Assembly (NCBI GenBank): GCA_964016985.1
Contig: OZ024836.1
Span: 40,792,803 to 40,856,802 of the forward strand
Source: Anodontia alba
Taxonomy: Eukaryota > Mollusca > Bivalvia > Lucinida > Lucinidae
Reading direction: 5' to 3'
DNA: 64,000 nt
Below, piece after piece: positions 1-10,306 of the stretch (position 1 is the stretch's first letter; each line of letters opens with the position of its first letter). Both the position numbers and the translations under genes were made by a program. Below the pieces are notes generated by a model. The model searched no databases. It was given only the letters and a program-made list of their open reading frames with translations, and was not told the DNA's origin.

Positions 1-1550
1 TAGACATTTTGTTTTAATGAAAAACTTGAAACATTTTAATATTAAAATTAAAATGAAATTCAAATTTCACTAAATTAAAATGTCATGCAAATTTTCCCTG
101 TTACAGTTCTTACATTTAAATAATGTTTAGACCAAACTAAAAGAAAATGTTTCAAAATACTTTTTCACTTGTTTTAAATTTATTTAAAAATTGAAATTAA
201 GTGTTGAAATGTAAACATACTGCTTAAAATTCTACTTGAACTTATGAAGAATGATAGATTTTGCATGTTTGTTATAAATGTGGCTGGATATTCAAGAGTG
301 TACTTTATTTTGGTTTAAAATTTTCATTAAAAAGTTAAAATCATTTATGATGTCATAGAATGATGCATTGTTGGTAATTATCTGTCAAAAAGCAAGGAAG
401 ATAACCCATGCTTGAAAAATGTTTTTTGTATTAAACAAATTGGCATAACTTTTGAATAGATGGGAATTTTTTCATGTAGTTTTCAACCAAATGATCCTCT
501 CAACAATCGCTATCTTAGATTTTAAATGCATTAGTTTCATAAATTTCTCCATAAGTGATCTTTTACATAAGCTGAAACAGCTGGTATTGATTTTTTTCAC
601 ACCTCAATCAAATGGGCAGTTACACTCAGTTTATATCACATTTTGAATTATTTTTCTTATTTTCCCCTAAGGAAACAGGATTTAACATTTCATGTAAATT
701 GTTTCCTCTCTAAAGACAATTTGCATGACATGTCAAATGCTGTGTTATGGGAAAAATAAGAAAAATATCATGAATTTGTTGTCTGTTGGTTGTGTTGTTC
801 ATCTATTGGAGTTTAATAAAATATTGTTTAAACCAAGTTGTTGCCCGCTGAATTTGCCCATAAAGGTTAATTTTTGACACAAGGATCGTGAGCACACCAC
901 TTAAGGCCACTTCTGATAAAGTACACAGTTGGATTAGAAGTTTGTGCAGCTCGAGATAAGGCATAAATTTTAAAGTCATATATCAAAAAACCTGAATTAT
1001 TACGGACCGATTTTTTTATGTCTTTCTGAAATGAAAATCAGTCCAGCTCTTAAAAAACAGGTCTCGGACAGAAGAACCGGCACTTCTCGGACCCTGATGA
1101 TATACATGTACATTGTCGTCGTTCAGCAAATACTGGACAAGGAGGGAACTAAAGACACGGAGATCGTAATACTAGTTCTTGAAGAAGATGGCGGCACACT
1201 TCAGAGAAAATCTGAACTCTGGCTATCCCCATGGAATTGCAACCTCCAATAAGCGCCCACCCCTTTCTCTCAGATTGGGCATGATTCTAATAAATGCCCA
1301 GGATGTTAATTGTAATTTTTACAGTACATATATTGATCTAATTCAGGACCGCTAGCCTATCCAGTGTGGCTTGGCTAGAAGTCTAGTTCCAGATGGCTAG
1401 CAAGTAAAGCTTGGGTGTCTGGTTCTGGATGTCTACCCACTTTGGAAATGATTGCAAAGTGGTAAGTATTACTGCACTGTTGTTATTGTTTTCTGTTTAG
1501 CATGGTCATCCTTATTTGATCGAAGATTCCAACAGGCTAAAACCATGAAA
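1..1550. other. Anonymous AT-rich DNA, no gene seen
   Basis: No coding region with recognisable protein motifs is visible on either strand. The sequence is AT-rich and non-repetitive at short scale. A short motif near 710-745, of the form GACAATTTGCATGACATGTCAAA split by small changes, recurs around 30260-30440, so part of this stretch belongs to a dispersed repeat. Short open frames here (for example 1031-1252, plus strand) show no recognisable domain and are not called as genes. Confidence 0.6.
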
Positions 1551-1829
1551 CATTACGAAAACATGCCTATTCAAATATACTGATAATTTTACCACAGAAA
1601 AATGAAAATTTTCAGATAAAAAAATCTGACATTTTTCATATTTCTGCTCGAAACATAGATTGTGGGTACTCATTAGAACTGCCTCAGCATGGCGGTTCTA
1701 ATGAGTACCCACAATCTATGTTCTGAGCAAAAATAAGAAAAAATACTGTATACCCCTGTAAACCCCAGTTTTACTATATAAAAGTGGGGTTTAAGGGGGT
1801 CAAAATTATATAGGCGTGTTTTCATGATG
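1551..1829 (+). mobile_element. Palindromic MITE, family P1, copy A
   Basis: Non-autonomous element of about 280 bp. It starts CATTACGAAAAC and ends GTTTTCATGATG, giving near-matching inverted ends. The centre (about 1644-1729) is a large inverted repeat with arms reading from CTGCTC to GCCTC. In this copy both arms carry CATTAG/CTAATG where other copies have CGTTAG/CTAACG. A second hairpin of ~15-bp arms (TAAACCCCAGTTTTA against its near-complement) lies at about 1770-1805. It has no coding capacity; the open frame across it on the minus strand is a by-product. Other copies start at 16645, 40649, 41974, 45568, 49073 and 55300. Confidence 0.85.
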
Positions 1830-2353
1830 AACAGAGGGACTACTGTGCTTTCAACATCTTTCAGAAAGTCGTTTTCTGCTGGGTGCTTTACACAGATGAA
1901 GTTAATTTGCAAACTTTTGTCATGTTAATGCAAAACCATTTGTCGTAATTACCTATGCACAAAAAGTTTTATTCTAGTCATTGGTTTTTAAAAAATCAAA
2001 TATTTTCACTTTTTCCCAAAGTAAAAATGGATATGTAAATTAAATGCAGAAATATGTTGGGTAAGTAACTTAGAGCAGATTTTCAACAAGTTTTCCTTGT
2101 TCAATTTTTCTGAAATTTTCAGTGTTGTTGTGAAACATCAAGAATTCAAATTCAGAAAAGAAAAGTAAAAAATACACAAAATATATTTTCTTAGACAAAA
2201 ATTCCAAAAAAAAAATCACTTTACTACACATATATAGAAATTGCATAGGTCAGACCAATTTTTGGCCATAAATTTAATTTTAGGGTAAATATTTGAGAAC
2301 AAAACACAGAAACAGAAAAGACAAATGGTTTCTGATAAGATACGGTACCTAGG
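1830..2353. other. Anonymous AT-rich DNA
   Basis: No gene, RNA or strong repeat signal is seen. It separates the P1 MITE from the inverted-repeat-bounded array that starts at about 2354. Confidence 0.5.
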
Positions 2354-2385
2354 TTTACCGAAACGAAACCGAAATACCGAAACAA

Positions 2386-3298
2386 AAAGGAAATACCGAA
2401 ATGGACTATTAAAAATACAAACAAAATGCTGGTAGTAAGTAAATGCTGGGGAAAAAATGGATAACGAAGTATTTTCCTTAATAAATATAATATATAAACA
2501 TACATACAGTATTAAATCTGCACTCAGGAGGAAATTAATGACAAATGATTAAAACTCATTAATGTGGCACCTCCGAAATACCAGAGCGGACTGTTAAAAA
2601 TATAGGGAAAATGCTGTTTGTCAATAATTTTGCGGCGATATGAATAACAAAATATTTTCTCAATTAAATATAATATATTATACATACAGTATAATAACCA
2701 CACTAAAGAGGAAATTAATAGCAAATGAATAAGCCTCATTAATGGGACACCTCCGAAATACCAGAAAAGACTATTAAAAATATAGGGAAAATGCTGTTAG
2801 TCAATAATTTTGCGGCGATATCACGGAATAATAAAATATTTTCTCGAATAAATATAATACATAAACATACATACAGTATAATAACCACACTTAAGTGGAA
2901 ATTAATAGTAAATGAATAAGCCTCATTAATGGGATACCTCCAAAATACCGGAAAAGACTATTAACCCTTCTCTTGCTGAGCACGACATGCCCTGTCTTAG
3001 CAAACAGTGTAGATCCAGATCAGTTGGCTTCTGAAGAAGCCAACTGATCTGGATCTGCACTGTTTGTCATTAAATATGTGAATTTCTGTCAAAAACCCGG
3101 ATCAAGTAATCTGATTGGCTGGAAATTAGAAGTAGGCATGGCATCTTAATTTATTCAGCATGAGAAGGGTTAAAAATATCGGGAAAATGCTGTTAGTCAA
3201 TAATTTTGCGGTGATATGAATAACAAAATATTTTCTCAAACATAATATATAAACATATATACAGTATAAAATCTGCACTGAGGAGGAAAATAATATCA
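2386..3298. repeat. ~185-bp tandem array, about four units
   Basis: Units begin near 2390, 2576, 2756 and 2942, each with an AAATACC(A/G)GA..GACTATTAAAAATATAGGG-like opening, then AATGCTG..AGT, TTTTGCGGCGATAT, an AATATAATAYATAAACATACATACAGTAT block and a GGAAATTAATA end. The fourth unit is split by a MITE at 2965-3169 and resumes at about 3174. Units differ by small indels and a few substitutions. Open frames on the minus strand at 2224-2739 are translations of these units, not genes. Confidence 0.8.
2965..3169. mobile_element. TTAA-flanked, piggyBac-like MITE with hairpin core
   Basis: A 205-bp insertion inside one tandem unit. Its ends are inverted: CCCTTCTCTTGCTGA at 2965-2979 and the reverse complement of CCCTTCTCATGCTGA at 3155-3169, 14 of 15 matching. 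TTAA flanks both sides (2961-2964, 3170-3173), while the neighbouring units have a single TTAA at the same point, which acts as an empty site. TTAA duplication and CCC-starting ends are hallmarks of the piggyBac superfamily; family membership is inferred since no transposase is present. The interior (about 2999-3068) is a long hairpin built on GCAAACAGTGTAGATCC and its complement. Confidence 0.8.
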
Positions 3299-3869
3299 AT
3301 CTCAATCTTGTTGTGTGTATGAAATAAATAAATAAACAAAAAATAGTTTCTTTGCAAAAAAAAAAAAAAAAAGATTAAAGCAGTTTAAGCACTAACACTC
3401 CCTTGATTGCGACTTAATTGCAATCCAATTAACCCATTATCGAGAGGACGACAGATTACATAGAGTAATTATTACTGAATAATACCACATTCAGCAGTGT
3501 CCATAAACTGTCTTGATCTGAACTTTAAAGGACCGCAAATAAATAGAAGAACTTTTTTTATTAGAAGATTAAAGGACCGCAGATGGATGGACAGACAGAC
3601 AGATAGATTTATTATTCAGTATAAATGTTTTACATAATAGTTACATGCTATTAAAACTCTTATTGTCCTTGCGCTTGTCAACGTAATTCTCTGTTTCATT
3701 CTAGATCAAAATTAGTCCCATTGTGTCTCTTATGCACATATATATGTATGCGTTACAAACTTTCAATTACTTAAGAATACCAAAACGAAACTAGTGCCAT
3801 AAATGTAAATTGGACTCTTTCTCTATATCTTAATTGTCTGTTTCGGTATTTCGGTTTTGTTTCGGTAAG

Positions 3870-4457
3870 TCTAGTTACTCGATAATACATGGTCAATCAG
3901 AACAAAATAATTTCATTTAAAATCAAACACCGAGCAAAAAACTTCTTTCCGCGTGACAGGGTTGGGAATGATAATTCAACAAACCCCAGAAAATGTCCAT
4001 ACCCCCTACCCTCCCCCCACAAAAATACCATATTTCAAAAGGTTGTGTCATGATCAGTACTTTTTTATTTTTCTAAAAAATCTAAAAAATCATCAAACCG
4101 CTGAATTCAGCTAATCTGCTGAAAATTCTCACCCCTGGAGTGATGTTGAGAAAGTTAAAAAATTATGATAGACATGTATGGGTAATGTGAAATGTATCTG
4201 GTATCTAGCTTCATTATTTGTTGAAGTTGTAAACAGTTAAAATAAGCAAAATCTCTAACCCTTTTTCTACTTTCGATTTTATTTGTTAATGGTGTCCGAC
4301 TCACACTGTAAGATCAAAGCAGAGTACCAGCACTTTTCATTAAACCCAATCGAACTAAAACAAAACTGAAATCCAACTAATGGAATCGTAAAATATATAC
4401 AAGCAATAGCTTAAAAAACACACACACACACACAAAAAAAAAACAAAACAAAAAACA
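3870..4457. other. Anonymous DNA
   Basis: No gene or clear repeat is recognised. A short CA-rich run occurs near 4418-4433, next to the start of a dispersed repeat fragment. Confidence 0.5.
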
Positions 4458-4545
4458 AGAGGCCCATGGGCCACGGCTCGCTCACCTAAGTGACATAGCC
4501 ACTGCAGATATACAGATGTTATGCAATATTTTTCCAATCCTATCA
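4458..4545. repeat. Fragment of GCCCATGGGCC dispersed repeat
   Basis: The stretch AGAGGCCCATGGGCCACG, followed by CTCGCTCACC and a GCAGATATACAGATGTTATG block, matches the start of the larger repeat at about 58585-58660 with clear similarity. Only the first ~90 bp is present here. It has no coding content. Confidence 0.6.
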
Positions 4546-4632
4546 GTTCTTAGTTTTGAAGAAGAATATATGGACATCATATTCTTCTTCATAAGAATAT
4601 ATGGACATGGACATATTCCAGCTGAAAGTAAA

Positions 4633-4725
4633 ATCGCAGAATAGGACAGAATAGGACCGTACAGTGCGATGACCTTTTTGTCGCTGATCTGTATTGTAGA
4701 GTAATCTTTGTTGCTATGTCAGGTA
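4633..4725 (+). repeat. Dispersed ~90-bp repeat, copy 1
   Basis: The block AATAGGACCGTACAGTGC, followed by GACCTTTTTGTCGCTGATCT and further shared bases, is found in reverse complement at about 10204-10306 with roughly 80-85% identity by eye. The two copies flank the LINE at 5976-9173 in opposite orientation, about 5.5 kb apart. I do not recognise the family. Confidence 0.55.
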
Positions 4726-5814
4726 AGTTTTGGTATTGTTAATTTTTGTGTTTTTAAAAACAGTTGTTGTCGGAGTTTCAGCTAAATAATAATACTTTGA
4801 TATGCATTAATACCGTTACTTCAGATATGCCACTTTGATTTTATAAAACAAATGTTATGACATGTTTTATTTTTGCCAGAGTTTTGAGAAGATCACTGAT
4901 CTACTTTCGATTTCACAACGTGCGCTGTTACTTGTTTCAAGAATATGCAATCACTTTTGTATAATACGACTGAGTTTTCATTCTAATTCTGCCTCGAACA
5001 TTTAAGCTAATGACTCCATGAATGTGCGGGCTATAATGTAACAGTAGCACCAATTAATTTGATAAAAAACTGACAGAGGGGTCAGAACAATGTCTGTATC
5101 GTGTGTCGTAAAACCTGATTTCAGTACTGTATGATGTGTGTCCATTTAAGTGTATAGCGTGTCGTAGCGACCCGTGGACCCATTAGTACTAGTAGCCTGT
5201 TCATGATCAGGTCATCATAATTATTGCCTTCTAACTAATGTCTTGAAATTTTTCTACGCTGCCTTCTCCATATTCATTTGGATACAATTTGCATCAGTTT
5301 TATTCAAGACCCAAAGCCTTATATTTAACTGCCAGGGGTGTGGTTCACATCCCAGTCACATCGATTTCTCCTTTTTTAAAAAATTTATTTCAGTAATTGC
5401 AGATAGCACGCACGCACGGTTCGTGTTTTGCACTCTGAACTGTTTTTCACACACGTATGCACGAACATACATACATGCTGACCTGTTCATGCAGCTGTCA
5501 GGATCTACACGGTTTTTCCGCTTGCTGCTTCTTGTGCAGTTTCATTGCAAGTTTTTGATATGGTTGCATTTACTTGGTTTAAACGTATTTTATTTCAATA
5601 CTTTCATTAGTACATAAAACACATAACACACTTTATAGGATTGGAACGAAAGCAATCTGCTTGTTTGGTTCCTCTCCTTGATAACAATATTCAGTGTACA
5701 GTATGGCGGAAAAACAACTGTATGATCAAGCATTGAAATGACATAATATATGTTATGGTTGTCCAATTGAAATGGTAGTCGAAAGAAAGCAATGTACATA
5801 ATCGAAACAATAAG

Positions 5815-5862
<48 letters not shown>

Positions 5863-5975
5863 AATCGTTTCGTTTCTGGATAAAGACTATGTGTAAATAA
5901 AGAGTGTATGTCTATGATTTCTCTCCAAATTTGAAAATGCAAGAAGGAAAAGTTGCTAAATATCATAGTAATGAC
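4726..5975. other. Anonymous DNA with a (GA)n run
   Basis: Apart from the microsatellite at 5819-5861, no feature is recognised. The open frame at 5243-5617 (plus) shows no domain. DNA from about 5860 to 5975 may contain the 3' untranslated end of the minus-strand LINE, which would make the (TC)n its 3' tail; this is inference. Confidence 0.45.
5819..5861. repeat. (GA)n microsatellite
   Basis: An uninterrupted run of GA dinucleotides, about 21 units. It lies just downstream of the stop of the minus-strand LINE and could mark its 3' end. Confidence 0.95.
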
Positions 5976-7091
5976 TTAAAATCTCTTTGAGTCCCGAGTA
6001 TATTTATGTACTGCCTCAAATATGGTTGTGTTTGTTTGGGTGGAGAGTGTATTGTCCCCAAATAAGAGAACGCGAAGGCTTACGGTGATATGTTGAGAGA
6101 CATTGTGTATGAGATCTGCACGTTGACGGGCGTACTGCGGACAATTTAAGAAGAAATGAAAGGCATTTTCGATGGCACCACACCGGCAGTATGGAGAGTC
6201 ACATATGCGTTTCAGAAATAAATCATTGTTCAAAGCACTACAATTTGTTCTCAAACGGGTATGGAGGATCTGGAAACGTCTTTTTCCGGAGTTATAATAT
6301 TTTGGCACAATAACTGAGCTTTCATTAATAGAGCGTTTAAAGGAATTAACAGACTCGCTATTTCTGCATTCTAATGGTAAATTATTCCATTCTCTGACAG
6401 TTGAGGGTAAAAAAGAATTGTAGTACAGAGTCGTACGCGCATGAACTGTTTGAGTATCATTCGAATTCCGTAAACTATATTCAGAGAAAGTATTAACAGA
6501 AGGGGGAACTAGTGTTGATAGATAAGGAGGTGTTTGGTTGGTATACATCTTATAAAATAGTGTGAGTTTGTGCTTTCTGCGTCTCGAGTCCAGAGTATCC
6601 CAACCAATTTCTTCATAAAGAGCGTGTATAGAAACAAGTTTGGTAGTGCCTGTAACAATTCTTGCTGCCTCATTCTGTATTTTCTCTAGTTCTTCTTTTT
6701 CATAATGCGTACAAAAATTGTCCCATACCACATTTGCATATTCCAAAACCGGTCAAATGAAGGTTAAATAAATTGTTTCTAGAGATTGCCGGTCTAGTTC
6801 ATACTTTAATTTTCGCATTACATTGATCCTGTTCCATGACTTTCCTTTGATATATTCGATATGTTTATGCCATGTGCAATCATTTGATAGATAGATCCCA
6901 AGATGTTTGTGTGACTCAACGTCAGTTATTTGTTGATCGAGCATAGAAAGAGGAGGGTGAAAGAGGCGGTTACTTTTACGTGAGATCAGGAGACTTTCAG
7001 TTTTGTTGGGGTTAAATTTAACAAGCCATTCTTTTGCCCACTTAGTGATTTTGTTAAGATCTAAGTTCAGCGGCTGCGACAGGATCGTCAA
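5976..7091 (-). pseudogene. LINE RT thumb and C-terminal domain
   Basis: Covers two same-frame segments split by TGA at 6753-6755. The upstream segment has LDLNKITKWAKEWLVKFNP and HKHLGIYLSNDCTWHKHI, typical of the RT thumb region. After the stop, PVLEYANVVWD follows directly, where relatives have an Arg before PVLEYA, so CGA to TGA is likely. The C-terminal part includes CDSPYCRCGAIENAFHFFLN, a Cys/His-rich motif common at the end of such LINE proteins. It ends at TGA-type stop 5976. Confidence 0.88.
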
Positions 7092-7431
7092 CTATTATAT
7101 ACACACTAGTGTCATCTGCGAAAAGACGCATATTCGAACCAATATCTTTCACAATATCATTTATATATATAAAAAACAAAAGTGGCCCCAGTATTGATCC
7201 TTGCGGGACACCAGCCCGAATATAATTCCATTTTGACTGGACGCCCGGTAGTACTACACATTGTATTCGATTGGTAAGGTATGAATTAAACCATCTAAGT
7301 AGATTACCGAGAACACCAGCCGCCTGAAGTTTACGCAAAAGACCTGCGTGCCATACTCGATCGAACGCCTTGCTAATATCACAGAACACGAACTTCTTTT
7401 CCTGCATCAAGTGCTTGACAAAAGGTGTCAT
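7054..7431 (-). pseudogene. LINE reverse transcriptase, palm with FADD
   Basis: Contains the catalytic core: FCDISKAFDRVWH (first Asp) near residues 16-28, AGVPQGSILGPLLF near 73-86, and FADD at residues 94-97 (about 7141-7152), the variant of the YxDD box common in these LINEs. Length and motif spacing are normal for the family. The frame ends at 7054 with continuation of the thumb in a different frame from 7091, so a frameshift lies in the overlap. Confidence 0.92.
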
Positions 7432-7444
7432 ATAAGAAAGTTAA

Positions 7445-7957
7445 CTAATTTGTTGTTGAATCACCCAGTATAAAACCGGATTGCAATGGCGTTATAATAT
7501 TATTATCATAAAAGTGGTTATATAAATGTTTAAAGACAACTCTTTCCATAACTTTTGCTGGAGTACACAAGAGAGAAACAGGGCGATAGTTTGACGGATG
7601 CGATCGATCTCCGTTTTTGTATATCGGACATACATGAGCTACTTTCCAACATTGTGGAAAGACACCTGTCTCAATAGACTGGTTAAAAAGTGAGCAAAAG
7701 AGGACAGCAAATTCCTTGGAGAGTTCACGAAGAATACGATTGTTCATTCCATCCGGACCTGTAGCTTTTCCTGTTTTTAGGGATTTAAGAACAAATTCTA
7801 TTTCAGCTAGACTAAAATGTAGAGAGTACATATTTGAATTAATAGTGTGTGGGTCAAGTTGAGGTAGGACAGCATTAGATTCGTCAATGACAGTTTGATC
7901 CCTAAAAAAGTCGTTTAGGATATTTGCTTTGTCAAGGTCATCATGGCTGACAGTCAT
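7445..7957 (-). pseudogene. LINE reverse transcriptase, fingers region
   Basis: Encodes the N-terminal RT part with the classic blocks KTGKATGPDGMNNRILREL, then VFPQCWKVAHVCPIYKNGD, SNYRPVSLL and SGFILGDSTTN. These match RT motifs 0-3 of jockey/CR1-type elements. The reading frame differs from both the upstream endonuclease and the downstream palm. Stop at 7445 follows DSTTN, with continuation in another frame from about 7431. It is part of one ancestral ORF2. Confidence 0.9.
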
Positions 7958-8102
7958 TGTTTTGAAGTGGAGGAATAGAGGTAGAGGTATTAGGAGTAAT
8001 TACAGTTTTCAATGTTGTCCACCAGTCAGTCTCTTGAGGAAAGAGTATTGGATTTCAATTTGTTTACAATTATTTCATTACAATTTCGCTTTGATTCGCG
8101 GA

Positions 8103-9173
8103 TCATGTTATGACTTTATTACGAAGCATCTTAAAGTTCTTCCAGTCATTCGGAAGATTACTTCGCTTAACCTTTCTGTATGCTCTTTTTCTCTTTCTTA
8201 TGTAGAGTTTTATGTTTGTAGTCAACCACTGGGGCTCACGTTGCCGAATTCTAGTCATTCTGTTTGGTATGCACTCATTGGCAAGTGACATTATGTGATT
8301 TGTTATATTTTGTGCGTGTATATTAACATCAGAGTCGCGTAGAGTGTCCCAGTCAGTAGCTGAAGCTTTTTGTCTCAATACATTGTAATTTCCTTGATCA
8401 TAAGACCATGTCTGGCGTTGATAGGATTTACTTTTCGGCTTTGAGAAATTTAAAATACAGTATACAGGACAGTGGAATCTTAATTCTTGGTTTAAAAATG
8501 GATCGCCGACACCACTAAATATTAAATGTGTGTTATTGCTAGTAAGAATAAGATCAAGTAGAGAAGATGAATTTTCTGTGTAATGTGTTGGCTCTTTTAT
8601 GGTTTGCGTCAAAGAAAACTGAAGGCAAAAGTTTCTTATTTTTACCGACAGGTTCGGACTAAGCATATCAAAATTGAAATCTCCGGTTACTATTATATCT
8701 TGGATACCGGTGTCAATAGCGAGGTGGATTGAATCCTCAAAGGAAGCTAAATACACAGAGTCAGAGTTTGGAGGTCGGTAGAAGAGACCAAATAACAAAC
8801 GTTTTTGTTTTAGGGTAAGTTCTACCCACAAACACTCAACGCCAATGGGTTCAAGGTCATGTCATCTAATGTGATGCAGTGTATCTTTAACATACAACAT
8901 TACGCCGCCGTGGCTATCACCTGCGCGATCTTTGCGCTCAGGTTCTTTGAAGGACTGCAATATTAGATCGTCGTTCGATACGGTGGGGTTAAGCCAAGTT
9001 TCGGAAAATGCTAAAATATCAAAATCGTGTAACTCAGTATATAGAATGTCTAACTTTGTTATTATACTCTGGACATTGTACTGAACAAAAGATAAATGAC
9101 GAGATAAATTCATAGAGCCTGATAAAGATGGCGATGAACTAAAAGAATTTCTTATAGAAAAGTATTTTACCAA
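8103..9173 (-). pseudogene. LINE endonuclease domain, broken by a stop
   Basis: Would cut target DNA to prime reverse transcription. Visible motifs, N to C: FVQYNVQSI near residue 30, LAFSETWLN with the catalytic Glu near residue 57, FGLFYRPPNSD, VTGDFNFDM, LLDLILTS, and a final RFHCPVY where many APE endonucleases have SDH. The reading frame is continuous from 9173 to 8103 except for TGA at 8862-8864, between HHIR and HDLEP. An Arg codon CGA would restore the sense, so a CpG decay event is likely. A frameshift just before 8103 separates it from the RT part. Confidence 0.88.
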
Positions 9174-10203
9174 TATAAATATGCTACCATGTATACTTAT
9201 TTAATAAATAGATCAGCTATGACAGTGATTTATTGAGTAATATATCACTGTTTGGTGGTCAGTTATAAAGGAAATTATCATCGTTAAATAAAACCATATG
9301 TTACATAACATAGGCATGTTAACGTAATGAACGTATAAGTACGTTCTGAGCAGGAGAATCGTTCAAAAGATGGGTGATTAGGTTTGCAACAGTCTTTGAT
9401 ATTGTTCTCTACTCTATTCCAAACGTAGTTGAAGGTGGCCGTTTAAATCGCACAAGCTATGTACCTGTGCAGTTATAAGAAAGAGTGTACACCTTATACA
9501 TACTTTTCCCTATATAAAGGTATTATTCTCTATAAGGAAGAATAAATAGTTACGCCAGTATTTGAATTCACTCTTTGTATGAACTTTTCAGCCTACCGGC
9601 CGAACTAGAATTGTTTTTGACTACATCTTGAACTGCAGATGTCATTTTCTCTAGAACATGACAGCCTTATCAAAAGACGTAGATGAAAATCTTTTTTTGA
9701 TATTGTAAACAGTTTTGACGAAAAGCTGTTGCTCAAAATCTGCATTACTTTTGCTAAATTCAGTGTATCAGCCGACACTACACAAGAATATTACACTTTC
9801 CTTTGACTAATTATAAAATATGCTTAGCGACAAACTATACAGTCGTTGCATCATACTTTTCGACAAACCATTCAGTGATAGTGCGACATACCATACTTGC
9901 TTATGATAGCGATCCTCCACCTACTTAAAGGTAAATCTGATCTAGTATCATTAATCTCACTCTGTAACGCTTAAAATGTGACTGCTAAACGTTTATTGGC
10001 AAAATCGGGCATTTTTTGAACCCAGGTGAAATATTTTAACTTTAGTCGCCAGTGATTTCGCACAAAACAAATTAAATTTATGGCAAAGAAAACGTCCAAA
10101 TAACTACCGATTATGATAAAAATACTAAGAAACGCACTTACTGAGTGGTTTAAATCCAAAATATCAAAAAATCAATAAAAGAAAGTAGATCTGTCGCCAA
10201 CAC
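9174..10203. other. Anonymous DNA upstream of the LINE
   Basis: May include the LINE 5' region just above 9173, but no second ORF or promoter motif is recognised. The rest is AT-rich and non-coding as far as I can see. Confidence 0.5.
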
Positions 10204-10306
10204 CTGTATGTCACAACAAACGACAATGATTTATCCACTATACAGATCAGCGACAGAAAGGTCCTAGCACTGTACGGTCCTATACTGTGAAAATAGCACA
10301 CTTCTA
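10204..10306 (-). repeat. Dispersed ~90-bp repeat, copy 2 (inverted)
   Basis: Reverse complement of the block at 4633-4725. The shared core includes GGACCGTACAGTGC and TGTCGCTGATCTGTAT. See the first copy for the comparison. Confidence 0.55.

Larger units (their letters stand above)
2354..3869. repeat. Region bounded by inverted 30-bp motifs
   Basis: A 30-bp motif beginning TTTACCGAAACGAAACC (2354-2383) reappears as its reverse complement at 3840-3869 with about 28 of 30 bases matching. Between them lie a ~185-bp tandem array, a nested TTAA-flanked MITE and anonymous DNA. The arrangement could be a non-autonomous DNA element with subterminal inverted repeats, or two chance copies of one motif. 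No transposase is present. Confidence 0.4.
5976..9173 (-). mobile_element. Degenerate non-LTR retrotransposon (jockey/CR1-like LINE)
   Basis: Minus-strand element reading from about 9173 down to 5976. It encodes, in order, an APE-type endonuclease, a reverse transcriptase and a C-terminal domain. Frames shift between 8103 and 7957, between 7445 and 7431, and between 7091 and 7054, and there are in-frame TGA stops at 8862-8864 and 6753-6755. The order and motifs (GDFNFD, KTGKATGPDG, FADD) place it with jockey/CR1-type LINEs; the exact clade is not determined. No ORF1 is seen upstream, so the copy may be 5' truncated. It cannot make its proteins as it stands. Confidence 0.92.
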
